Both the position numbers and the translations under genes were made by a program. Shown piece after piece: positions 46,758 to 59,083 of a DNA stretch of 64,000 bases. The DNA lies in the NCBI GenBank assembly GCA_024509875.1, contig JAMPIV010019104.1:1-64000 (forward strand). Direction: 5' to 3'. The DNA is from Oreohelix idahoensis (taxonomy: Eukaryota; Mollusca; Gastropoda; Stylommatophora; Oreohelicidae). The notes beneath the pieces were generated by a model. It saw only the letters and a program-made list of their open reading frames with translations, made no database searches and was not told the DNA's origin. Each line of letters opens with the position of its first letter. The first letter of the stretch is position 1.

Positions 46758-48450
46758 TAGTCTAATAATTAACAAATTATAGCCAAAATACTATAGTGGT
46801 GTTGTCTGACAACACAGGATCATATTTGCTCATAATGGCGTGTTTGGACACTGCTTTAGAGGAAATGAGGCCACCACGTTAAATCCGATTTGATTGGCTA
46901 GAATTATATGTAAGGCGAAACATGATTAGTCGACTGCAAATACTATTTTTGGTTGTTAATGGAAACGGTAGGAAGGGTACTTTTTTTCAAAGGCTTTTGT
47001 AAACATGGTCTCATTGGCTAGACCATTTAATATAGTCAATTAGGAGCGTCAGTTCAGTGCCACTTTTTGAAAATAAACTTTGTAGAAGCAAGTGCGTTGA
47101 GAACCAGCTCATATTTTTCAAATAAATGCCTGGGACAGAGGCAGATCGGAATTGTGCCATAACTCATCGCCAGTCAACGTACTTGTTTAATATTTCCTTG
47201 AATTGTGGTAAGCTAGACATATTTGATATCTTTTTGATGAAAATTGAATGTGAATTGATAATTTATGTTTGTATGTGTGTGGTTCAGTAACAAACATGAG
47301 GCAAAGCCTAGATATTGCTCCACCATGGAAAAAACTTGTCGGAGAGGAGTATAACTGCATGGGATTGCCAAATAGTACTATGACACCTATCTTATTGAAT
47401 AGAAGGAAATAATGCTGGAATTGCAGAGGCGTTGTAACCATTAGGGAGAGGAATACTGGTGTATATTGTTACATGAGAAGCTAGCAGTTGGCCTACCGCG
47501 CTGAACTCTGTGTTTGTTATGTATTGTGCTTCAGTGTAAAATAGATTATAAATTAGTTCTGAAGTAGGAGGTACAACCTTCTTGTTTCAGGGACCGTGGT
47601 ACTAAAGTATTAAAGCAGCACCTGGTCTGAGTTTTGCTGAATCCAGAGGCTGGTAGCATACTCCTTGGTCAAGATATCGACCAGTGTTGTTTCTCAAGAA
47701 AACGGTGAAGCAAGCGAGCAGAGGAGTCAGTTATCCTGCCGCCCACACAGAAGTTAAGATTTCGTTGGCCAGAGCAGCTCAATCTTGTGTATACCCCCCT
47801 CTAAAATTGACTGTACATTAAATCAAGATGGACAATTATTTGTTTCAAATAAAAGAAACTGTGAACCTTTCAAATATTATTTCCACCAGAAACAAACACT
47901 TGAAGTCATGATGACAAACAACAACCTAGCTTGAAAAGCCAGTATTACCTCATAGTACTACATCACAACTTACACACATATTGTAATAATAATATATGTC
48001 AATACAAAGATCCTATCTATAAATTGTGTACATACAACTTGTGATTACATTTGATTGTGATTCCTGGTTCACTTTGTAGTTGAATCAGGATATCTATTAT
48101 TGAAAGGAATTAATACATATTTTAAAAGTTAACACTTGACTTATTAAGATAGTCTTATAGAGTGTTCTATGTATGTGAGTGTCACAGTGTTGTAAAGTAT
48201 TGTGGATTAAATAAAATTGTTTATCTGTCTGTTGGTTGTTGTGAACATACACTTCATCACTATCATAACCCTAGACATTCAACGTAGTCATCACAATATT
48301 CCAGAATAAGTCTGACTGAGATCTAAATGTGGTAGCAAAGTAAGGTCATCTGTAACACACCACACTTATTATATACAGATACCTTCACAGCTGATCTCAG
48401 TCATTACACTAAGTCCCCTATAAATATTTATATCATCCCACTTTACCACA

Positions 48451-48455
48451 ATCTG
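48451..48455. repeat. Gyp3 target-site duplication, right copy (ATCTG)
   Basis: The bases atctg follow the 3' LTR and match 37838-37842. Confidence 0.93.
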
Positions 48456-48802
48456 TTTGAAAATTTTTTCGGTGTATAAATTAAATAGGCAAGGGGACAG
48501 CACACAACCTTGTCTGGCACCTCTTTTTATGTCTATGTATGGTGAATAATTCCTTCCAGATCTTACTGTGGCAGTTTGCTCCCAATAAAGGTTACTGAGT
48601 ATTCTTATATCCTTTCCATCAATACCTATGTCTTTGAGGCATTCAATTATTTTCTCATAATGGACTCTGTCAAAAGCCTTCTTATAGTCAATGAAGCACA
48701 TATACATACTTTTTTGGACCTCTTTATATTTTTCTGCTAATATTCTTAGGCAAAATATTGCCTCTCTTGTTCCATTGTTCCGTCTAAAACCAAACTGTTC
48801 TT
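48456..48802 (-). pseudogene. RTE-like LINE copy 2, inverted segment (RT fingers-palm)
   Basis: The minus strand reads EQFGFRRNNGTREAIFCLRI, then MCFIDYKKAFDRVHYEKIIE (palm Asp) and GARQGCVLSPCLFNLYTEKI, up to the Gyp3 insertion point. It continues at 37842. The RT core was therefore intact across the junction before Gyp3 arrived. Confidence 0.93.
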
Positions 48803-48938
48803 GGGAAGATAACATCAAGAGATGGACAGGAAAGAGTCTATCAGAGTGCACCACCAAGACAAGAGACAGAAGACGTTGGAGATCCATTACAGCCAACCTT
48901 CGTTGTGGAGATGGCAACTGATGATGATGATGATGATG
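48803..48938 (+). pseudogene. RTE-like LINE copy 2, 3' end with GAT tail
   Basis: GGGAAGATAACATCAAGAGA matches the 3' end of LINE copy 1 (37186) but lies in the opposite orientation to 48456-48802. It ends in a (GAT)n tail and is followed by the AGTATTTTCA duplication. The head-to-head arrangement fits twin priming. Confidence 0.9.
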
Positions 48939-48948
48939 AGTATTTTCA

Positions 48949-49268
48949 AGGGAAGTAAAAAATAATTAATTTGTGAACTAACCAAGGGAAATAAACATTT
49001 TAAAAAATTGTTATAAATTTTTATTTTTATTTGTTTTAAGACGGTTTTACTGCTTTTGTCCGGATTAAACAATTTTAGGGCAAATGTTAAACACTATGCG
49101 CATTACATAGGATAAAAAATTTTGATATTTTATTTTAATTTGAAAAATAAATTTTTTTTAACTAATTACATTATTTCAGCCAGTCTTAAGTTTTAGTGTA
49201 AGAGCTAGTCTTTCAGCATACAGTTTTAATGAGCGGTTTCACTTCGTTAACTTTAGTATTAGCTAAGC
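48949..49268. other. Unassigned AT-rich DNA
   Basis: No gene or repeat boundary is recognised here. Confidence 0.5.
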
Positions 49269-49372
49269 ATCGCTTCTCGGCCTGTCTTAGCCAGGGCCGG
49301 GATCACACACAATTAACACAATAAAGTCATTAGATCTCACTTTGAACCCCAGAAGGGGCATTAAAAAAAAAA
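49269..49372 (+). mobile_element. U2-headed short interspersed element, copy 1
   Basis: It starts ATCGCTTCTCGGCC, the exact 5' end of U2 snRNA. It then passes to a body (GTCTTAGCCAGGGCCGGGAT) and a 3' part (CTCACTTTGAACCCCAGAAG) ending in a run of A. Only the first 14 U2 bases remain, so it is shorter than copy 2. It directly abuts copy 2. Confidence 0.75.
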
Positions 49373-49506
49373 ATCGCTTCTCGGCCTTTTGGCTAAGATC
49401 AAAGTGTCTTAGCCAGGGCTGGGATCACACACAATTAACACATTAAACTCAATAAAGTCATTAGACCTCACTTTGAACCCCAGAAGGGGCATTAATAGTT
49501 AAAAAA
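49373..49506 (+). mobile_element. U2-headed short interspersed element, copy 2
   Basis: The first 35 bases (49373-49407; ATCGCTTCTCGGCCTTTTGG...) match the 5' end of U2 snRNA with one extra A. The body and tail match copy 1. The same 3' tail (CTCACTTTGAGCCCCAGAAG) occurs twice at 55283-55372 without the U2 head, so the tail belongs to a mobile family. It is not a functional U2 gene: everything after base 35, including the Sm site, is absent. Confidence 0.8.
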
Positions 49507-49507
49507 G

Positions 49508-49958
49508 AAAACCCACCAAATAAAGTAACCATTCTAACAGATTTCCTTTCATCAGTACTAGCTATCAGAAACAGAAGTGAATGTAGCAGGCCAGATATTA
49601 TGGAGGAAATACTACACGTTAATACATATCTGCACACTATAGGATGCTGTGCAACACTAACATGGATACCATCACATGTGGGATAGCAGGAAATGAGCTT
49701 GCAGACAAAGAAGCCAAAGGGAGAAGAACTAGCCCTAACAAAATTGAAGTAGGCTTAGGGAAGTTTGAAATTAAGAGTTTAATTGCTCAAGCAATAACTA
49801 AAGAGTGGATAACAGCATGGGACCAAAGTAAAAAAGCAAGACATTCATATAAAATCCTTAAAAAAAACCAAGCAAAAAATGTCAAATACAAGATGAACTA
49901 AAAATACCAATTAATAACAAATTGCTGAGGCTCAAGCTTGGAACGGGATATTTCATGA
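49508..49958 (+). pseudogene. LINE RNase H domain fragment
   Basis: The plus strand reads KVTILTDFLSSVLAIRNRS, ATLTWIPSHVGIAGNELADK and KEWITAWDQSKKARHSYKIL. This is the second half of an RNase H domain of the kind found at the end of I/R1-type non-LTR ORF2, ending NNKLLRLKLGTGYF. A frameshift or stop is near 49900. The protein should continue with the Cys-His region found at 52618. Confidence 0.85.
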
Positions 49959-52617
<2,659 letters not shown>

Positions 52618-52846
52618 TCGCAGATTTTACTACAGAACCCACATGTGAAGAGTGTCAAGAACCAAACACAATTAGACACTTTCTGGTGGACTGCAAAAAA
52701 TATGACCAGCAGAGGCAAAACATTAAGACATTCTGTAGTAACCACAAGGTAGAAATGAGTGTAGAAAATCTCATAGGCACAAAGACACCTTCAGAAGTGC
52801 AAAAGTTAATAGAACACTATATTACAAAAACTAAAGCTAACATATA
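52618..52846 (+). pseudogene. LINE ORF2 C-terminal Cys-His region
   Basis: The frame reads FTTEPTCEECQEPNTIRHFL, VDCKKYDQQR and later LIGTKTPSEVQKLIEHYI, then stops near 52846. The C-x2-C ... H-x4-C zinc-like pattern (CEEC, HFLVDC) is characteristic of the tail after RNase H in I-type LINE proteins. It continues the fragment at 49508-49958. Confidence 0.8.
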
Positions 52847-52956
52847 AAAAATAAATAAAGATCCGAGCCAGTAGACCACACTGGTGAAAGACTCCCCCCA
52901 GATACATAGAGATTAACCAAATAAACCGTCCAGTGAAAATTAAGAGCTTAATTGCT

Positions 52957-53008
52957 CCAGGAGTATCCACCTCTTTGTCGTTTTGCAGTGCGTGACATGA
53001 AACAGACT
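52957..53008 (+). pseudogene. Short EF-1alpha cDNA fragment
   Basis: These 52 bases match 53778-53829 of the neighbouring EF-1alpha retrocopy without a difference that I can see (region encoding [17 protein letters not shown]). It has no independent open frame and is probably a duplicate of part of that pseudogene. Confidence 0.85.
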
Positions 53009-53264
53009 TAGAAAATATCATATTTTGGATAAAAAAGCCATTTTGAACTAGGCTATAACTACACAATGAAAATACCTACTAGAGATAATATAAAATAAAT
53101 ACAAACAAAAACATATTACAATAAAGGAAACACGTCCTGATATAACCAACAGCTCCATGTACATGGTAGATGGTTGAAAGAGGCGTGCTACAAAGAAAAG
53201 TAGCAAACACTTTAATAAAAAAATAATGAGCAGTATGTAAAATTATTCCATGATCCTCGCGCGC

Positions 53265-53609
53265 AGCCCCCCCCCCCCCCCACCCCCGTTATCCCTAAAA
53301 GAAATAGAGTACGGTATGCTCTATATTTCCAAACAAGTGGTTGTAAGATTTTTTTTTTCCTCTTCCTTCTCTTTTTAATCAACACTATCATTACCAAAAA
53401 AATGTATAATGTGTAACTTTGGAGTTCAAGAACGAGTGTGTAAATGAGTGTGTGCAAGGAGTGAAAGTAATTTTTTATTTTTTTTTACAGCTGCACATTG
53501 TATTTTCATTGTTATACTTATATTCATGCTATTATTGTCAATGTAACAATGCATATGTCTTTGTAAATTTCAACGGAATGTGAATAAAGAAGTGAAAAAA
53601 AAAAAAAAA
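53265..53609 (+). repeat. Polyadenylated repeat unit, copy 1
   Basis: This unit starts with a poly-C tract and ends AATAAAGAAGTG followed by a run of A (AATAAA at 53583-53588). It matches 54900-55268 over most of its length (for example ATCAACACTATCATTACC and CATATGTCTTTG blocks). It looks like a 3' UTR or a short retrotransposed RNA. The EF-1alpha fragment follows directly after its A run. Confidence 0.75.
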
Positions 53610-54252
53610 GTCGATTGTCACACTGCTCACATTGCCTATAAGTTCGCTGAAATCAAGGAAAAATGTGATCAGCGTTCAGGCAAGAAGTTTGAAGATAATC
53701 CAAAGTTTGTGAAGTCTGGTGATGCTGCCATGGTTGACCTTATTCCAAGCAAGCCCATGTGTGTAGAATCCTTCCAGGAGTATCCACCTCTTTGTCGTTT
53801 TGCAGTGCGTGACATGAAACAGACTGTGGCTGTTGGTGTCATCAAGACTGTTACCAAAGAGGAGCCTGGAGCTGGTAAAGTCACCAAGGCCGCAGTTAAG
53901 AAGAAGTGAATGTTGCAGGAACCCATGACCTTGGCAACAGGACATAAGGATAAGAAACAACCCATTACCAAATCTCGATGGGAAAGTCTAGCTGATGACA
54001 CTTTGATTACAACAGACTACCACCAGCACAGCAGCTGTGTAGGTCTTGCATCTGCTCTCTTCTCTTTTTGTTTTATAAAACTGGCTCAGTTGATTTTAAT
54101 TTCTTGGTCTAGGTGGCTTCTTCAGTCCAAATTGCACAGAAAAGAGGTTAGGAGAAAAAAAAAGTTAAATGTTTAATTTTATATTGACTGTGTAAAAGTA
54201 TTTATTTTAAGTGTAAATTAAAATTACCTTTAGTCACGTCTTAAAAAAAAAT
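53610..54252 (+). pseudogene. EEF1A: EF-1alpha processed pseudogene, C-terminal part
   Basis: The open frame at 53610-53909 encodes about the last 99 residues of translation elongation factor 1-alpha (domain [62 protein letters not shown], ending [11 protein letters not shown]). Then comes about 330 bp of 3' UTR closing in a run of A at 54242-54250. There are no introns, the 5' part is missing and the poly-A is genomic, which marks a LINE-mediated retrocopy. One conserved Gly before RFAVRD is Cys here. The absence of frameshifts suggests a fairly recent copy. It offers the best clue to the host, but is not expected to be functional. Confidence 0.93.
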
Positions 54253-54272
54253 ATATATATAGACCAAGATAT

Positions 54273-54587
54273 CTTCTTCTTCTTCTTCTTCCTCGTTCGT
54301 CCTGAAAAGGACGTTGGTTGCGTTGTGTCCGTTTACAGCGAAGCTCCGGTATTTGCGCCTTTCGGCCGACACATCCAACTTCCGCACGGCATTTTTTGGG
54401 ACCGGGTTTGCCTTCCCTCTTCGATCCCTACTCCTCAGCCAGACTGCAGTGATGCAGCCTGTTTCCAGGACCACCACGTGGAGGTGGAGTACGGTCTTGG
54501 TCAGCTCTGGTTCGCTGACCCAGACGCAGGCAGTCAAGCTATGGGTCGCTTACTGCATTCCTCACTTTTGATGCGTCTTGGGTCCCG
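54273..54587 (-). mobile_element. 5'-truncated RTE-like LINE or SINE, minus strand
   Basis: This 315-bp insert is flanked by a perfect 11-bp duplication, GACCAAGATAT (54262-54272 and 54588-54598). In element orientation it ends in (GAAGAA)n. An open frame on the minus strand ends in RKYRSFAVNGHNATNVLFRT followed by Glu repeats from the tail, which suggests the C-terminus of a LINE ORF. The GAA tail matches the style of 28363-28575 and 56798-57345. Confidence 0.85.
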
Positions 54588-54598
54588 GACCAAGATAT

Positions 54599-54899
54599 AA
54601 ACACATTACTCGAAATCGTAAATAGTAGCAGTAGAAAAACTGTTTGTGGATGTGTGTGTTTGTGTGTGTAATGGACTTTTTTTCCTACTGCGAAAAATTT
54701 TACAAACTGGAAAAAAAAAAAAAAAAAAAAACGAACGTCTTTAACCATTAGTTGAAGGCAAATTTAATTTTGCTCTGTTGATCAAGAGAACTGAACAAGT
54801 ATAACATATGTTGGCGTACGAATGTTTATGTGAAAAGAATTGTTTTTGTCTAGTCGGGGATGTTTTTTTTTTTTTTTGGTTTTTTTCGCCTTTGTTGTC
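54599..54899. other. Unassigned DNA with poly-A
   Basis: Contains a run of A near 54711-54731 and (TG)n-like sequence. No gene is seen. Confidence 0.5.
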
Positions 54900-54906
54900 G
54901 CCCCCC

Positions 54907-54940
<34 letters not shown>

Positions 54941-55268
54941 CCGTTATCACTAACAGAATAAGAGTACGCTCTATATTTCCAATAAGTGGGTGTAAGGTTT
55001 TTTGTTTTTCTTTCTTTCTTTCTTTTTCTCTTCCTTCTCTTTTTAATCAACACTATCATTACCAAAAAATGTAAAATGTGTAACCTTGGAGTACTAGAAA
55101 GAGTGTGTAAATGAGTGTGTGCAAGGTGTTAAAGTAATTTTTGTTTGATTTTTACAGCTGCACAGTGTATTTTCATTGTTATGCTTATGTTCAAACTATT
55201 ATTGTCAATGTTTCCATGCATATGTCTTTGTCAATTTCAACGGAATGTGAATAAAGAGTTAAAAAAAA
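54900..55268 (+). repeat. Polyadenylated repeat unit, copy 2
   Basis: Direct copy of 53265-53609, again poly-C at the start and AATAAA (55250-55255) plus A run at the end. Small indels and substitutions separate the two. Confidence 0.75.
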
Positions 55269-55280
55269 TTTTTTTTTTAA

Positions 55281-55372
55281 ATAGATCTCACTTTGAGCCC
55301 CAGAAGGGGTATTTAAAAAAAAAACAAAAAACAATAGACCTCACTTTGAGCCCTATAAGGGGTATTAAAAAA
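55281..55372 (+). repeat. Two tandem SINE-type 3' tails
   Basis: The motif CTCACTTTGAGCCC...AAGGGGTATT occurs twice (55287 and 55338), each followed by a run of A. It is the same tail as in the U2-headed elements at 49269-49506, here without the head. Confidence 0.75.
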
Positions 55373-56797
55373 AATACTGTATTAAAAAAAAAAGTGCAAT
55401 CTTCAAACTCAAACTTTGACCCACTACCTTTACCAAAAAGCGTGAAAGTGTCTAGAATATTTTATTTAGACTGTCGATTTTTAAAAATAGGAAATTAAGA
55501 TATATTTTGGTCCCGCAGGAAAAGAACTGAACAAGGTGTTTACTCAGTGAGAGATAAGGTAAAGAAATAGATTTCACGAGTGAAATGGTGAAAAGGTAGA
55601 GTCTGTCCCTGGATTTGAGAAGATACTCTAGTCCAGCCTATCTCTACAACTGATATTTTGGTTATCAGACAGTTTACCTTTATGTACATATATTAATATA
55701 TACATCAACCACTCACATACACACACAGATAAGTGACGACAATTAAACGCACAAACGTGAAACTATATTAAATGGAGTAGGGATATTGAGACGAGCTGAC
55801 CAACACATTTAATTAAGTTTTCTGTGAATTTTATTTACCATTAAGAAAAATTCACAACAGCTATTATCAAATATATTTAAAAAAATCATACGTTACAGAA
55901 ATCATAAAGAAATAGAATCATAAGTGTAATCCCCCTCTCCCTCTGTTGAGACAAGATCCCGTTAGAGAAGTTATTAACCCCCTGTAGCGGAAGGTTTTAT
56001 ATGTTTGAGATGATAGTGCTAGAGTAGAAAAAGTATTCTCTCCAGAATGTGTGAGGTCCCAGTGACAGAGAAGTACACTGGTATCACTCAATAGTCACGG
56101 CTGTGAAAGTATCTGGACTGAAAATATTCAGAGAGCAGTCAGACCTTACTGCGCCACCTCCGCTATGTGACCACCTGTGATATTAATAACAATTCAACCA
56201 AACTCAATATCAACTAAATGGAATGAATAAAGCTGGTGAATACAATTTATATATCCTCTTTATTTACATCTATCTAACTTTGGGTTGACAAGTATGAACC
56301 TGCAGATAACTATAGGATATATGGCTAATTTTTGATAAAAATTACCACATTCCTATTGTAGGTGAGATGAATTTGTTTTCAGATGTATGCGTGGAAATGC
56401 ATAAGTATGGATCAGTGACAAGACAGGTGTCTACTGTGGAACATTTTATAAAATCAAATAAGACAAAATAATATGTACACACATATACGGTATGAGGTTA
56501 TAGTATCCCCCTGCCTGGCAAGTCATCTCTGTAAAGTGCCGTAAATTGAAGACAGATTGAATAAGCCCTGATAATGATTGTTGGTAGTCCCGAAAAGAAG
56601 TGTTATTAGTCCTGAAAAGGAGTGTGCTAGCCCTGATACGGACTCAGTCACGGTGGTTATATATCGGGTTCCAGTCTTCAACAATCATACAAAGTAACCC
56701 ATTAATATGCATGATACTTTCATAACATATAGATTAAACAAATCATGAAATAAAAGTTGTAATTACTGTATTATTTTACATAGTAACTTTACATACC
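55373..56797. other. Unassigned DNA
   Basis: About 1.4 kb with no recognised gene or repeat boundary. A TGGTCCCGCAGGAAAAGAAC near 55509 resembles a primer-binding site, but no LTR was found beside it. Confidence 0.45.
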
Positions 56798-57345
56798 CTT
56801 CTTCTTCTTCTTTGATCCTTAGCCGCCAACCGTCAAAGCAGTCAGTGGCCATTACGCCTGGTGGCGTCTTGTAGGGCAACAACAAAAAATTGATTCCACT
56901 TTGCTCGGTCGGCGGCCATCCTTCGTACAGTGCCCCAACTCTGGTTCATTCTTTGCATCTCAGCCTCCACAGTCCTCCGCCAAGTTATTTTTGGTCGGCC
57001 TCTCTTTCGTTTTCCTTCAGGGGTCCATAGCATAGCTGTTCTTGTGATGGCATCGGGGTCTCTTCTGAGGACATGGTCAACCCAGCTCCAGCGTCCGCCA
57101 GCTATGATGGTGTGTATGTCCTCTTGCTTGCTCCGAGTAAGCAGATCTTGGTTGGTGATGATATTCGGCCAAAAGATTCGGAGAATTTTTCTTAGGCATG
57201 TTGTGTGAAAAGAGGACAATTTCGACATTTCCTTCTCTGTAACTCTCCAGCTCTCCGCGCAATAGAGAAGCACAGAAAGCACACAGCTCTGATATAATCC
57301 TAATTTTGTGCTTGTACTGTACTGAGAGGATGTTGCTGTCGTTTT
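56798..57345 (-). pseudogene. RTE-like LINE ORF2 C-terminus and 3' end
   Basis: The minus strand from about 57310 reads TKLGLYQSCVLSVLLYCAES, LRKILRIFWPNIITNQDLLT, HHSWRTLELG-type shifted stretches, KRKRGRPKITWRRTVEAEMQ and QDATRRNGH with a stop at 56842. A 30-bp 3' UTR then ends in (AAG)n at 56799-56812. It is open over its whole length but lacks the RT core, so it is 5'-truncated. The GRPKITWRRT block and simple-repeat tail fit the RTE clade. Its 3' end matches the insert at 28363-28575. Confidence 0.9.
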
Positions 57346-57433
57346 TGACGGAGTCATAATGGGTAAATCTATTTTATACTTTTGTCGTTTTGACGGAGTC
57401 ATATAGGTAAATCTATTTAATACTTTTGTTGTA
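57340..57433. repeat. Local tandem duplication of about 46 bp
   Basis: The block TTTTGACGGAGTCAT...GGTAAATCTATTT occurs twice in a row at the 5' end of the truncated LINE. It may be a target duplication that was later copied, or simple slippage. Confidence 0.75.
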
Positions 57434-57949
57434 AAACTTTGTTGGTCAAAGTTGGATAATTGGGTATTAACTTCTATGACAGGTTGTTTAAAGGGTTATC
57501 TTCTCTTTCTTTCAATCTTTGTCGTTGATCTGTCTGAACGATGCTCATTTTTATGCTGTCTAGGCATGCGCAGAGTTCTGAGCGCGAACTGTGACTTCCG
57601 TCATCTAGATTGTGATCTGGGCTGTCGGACGATGATGTCCGATTGTGATTTTCCTCTATATCATCATGGGGATTGGAAAGTTTCGATATGACTGAAATGT
57701 CAATGTTTTCCCCAGTGATCGTTTGTTAAAGGTGTATCCGGAAGATTCTGTATGAAGGTAAATGACATTCTTATTACTATGCCTTTGGCTGCAGAACATT
57801 TGAACTTACCTATCGGTGAGTTAAGCTCACAGATCTTGAGAGACAGAATTTCTTCTTTGCTTCTAGTTCTAGCCAAATGAGACTATATGTTTTCAAGTGA
57901 ACAGAAGCTTAGTGATGATGATAAATTATTGTGGACGCCGCAGGTTGGC

Positions 57950-57995
<46 letters not shown>

Positions 57996-59083
57996 TAGCA
58001 TGGTTTGATCGTGCCTGCTAAAAAAGGATACACAGCTGTCTACATATTGAGGTTCTGTATTACGGCCAATATGTTCAGCAAGAGGAAATATACCTGGCGA
58101 GCTATGCCAGTTGAATAACAGCCTTATGTATTATTGCTACGCAATTTAGGAGCTCGTTTGTTGGACGACAGAGCTAATTAAGTACCTGACGCGCTGAGTC
58201 AATGGTACGGAAGCTACATTACATATTGTAACATTAGGACAGATGATGTTTGGGTATGTCCTCGTTGATGTATGATGCAAGCCTTTGATTACCAGACATT
58301 TAACAGTCATTTATTATCTATGTGAAGTCCTTGATCTCGTCGATTTGACTGTCCTGTTGATGCTACTGTCAGTTTCGTAAATAAATGTTTGAAACGTGCC
58401 AGCAGTCTTCAATTCATCATTGACTACTGCATGTGAGTGTATGGGTGCATTATTGACTTTACTAAGAGCCTCAAACATTCGTGTTTTCATCTACACCCAC
58501 ACTCAGCACATCATAATACCAATATCACAGATCTACAACATGTACGCTGTCTACTGTGAGTGACCATAGTACCCCTGGCAGTGCCTCACTCTGGTGGCCG
58601 TTACATTCCTGGCCGTTACATTTCTGGTGACCTACATCGACACCGCAACATTACACAGTCCAGGTGATAAACGACACGTTCACTCTGCCAGCTTTCACAT
58701 CACTCATAAACAGTACGTTACATTTATGGTGGCCGTTACAAAACAGACGGTTACATTTATGGTGGACCAGATTTGTGGGTTTTCTACATTTTCAAGACAG
58801 TGGCAAATAGGTCAACAACTGAGCTGACTCACATAAACACTGGCGTTGGCATTTTTGTGTTACTGCTACATGGACCACATCTGCATTCTGAGCTATCAAG
58901 TCACATCGTTACCTGTCAACCCAAGTGATAAAGTCTGTTTTTCGGTCACCACGTTGATAAGTGCTATTTTGTGATATTGCTCGTCCAGTCACAATGTTCT
59001 TTAAATGGGTCAGGTTACCGACTGTTGGGGCCATGACAAGGTGTACTGTTAGATGCGTATATTCTGATGGAATGAGTGAGTGT
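57434..59083. other. Unassigned DNA with repeated GTTACATT motif
   Basis: It includes a (TA)n tract at 57955-57992. The motif GTTACATTT(A/C)TGGTGG recurs at about 58600, 58615, 58704, 58727 and 58751. Motifs of this type flank the primer sites of many gypsy elements, so an eroded LTR and leader is possible. No coding region was found. Confidence 0.45.

Larger units (their letters stand above)
37843..48450 (+). mobile_element. Gyp3: Gmr1-like gypsy element lacking RT
   Basis: This 10.6-kb plus-strand element (about 8.3 kb without its Tigger insertion) lies inside a LINE, with an ATCTG duplication. LTRs of about 2.43 kb (37843-40275 and 43664-48450) start TGTCGTG and end TACCACA. The interior is only 3.4 kb: leader, Gag with coiled coil, SCAN-like capsid and CCHC knuckle, protease, complete integrase, then a direct fusion to the last 26 or so residues of RNase H. 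RT and most of RNase H are deleted. Gyp4 (59084-64000) is the same family with RT present. Confidence 0.95.
43664..48450 (+). repeat. Gyp3 3' LTR, split by a Tigger transposon
   Basis: It starts TGTCGTGAGAAATTC like the 5' LTR. With the 2,348-bp Tigger and one TA removed it is about 2,437 bp, four more than the 5' LTR. It ends TACCACA at 48450, followed by the ATCTG duplication. Confidence 0.94.

Noticed and set aside
49373..49506. Functional U2 snRNA gene
   Set aside because: Only the first 35 bases match; the branch-point region, Sm site and 3' stem-loops are missing.
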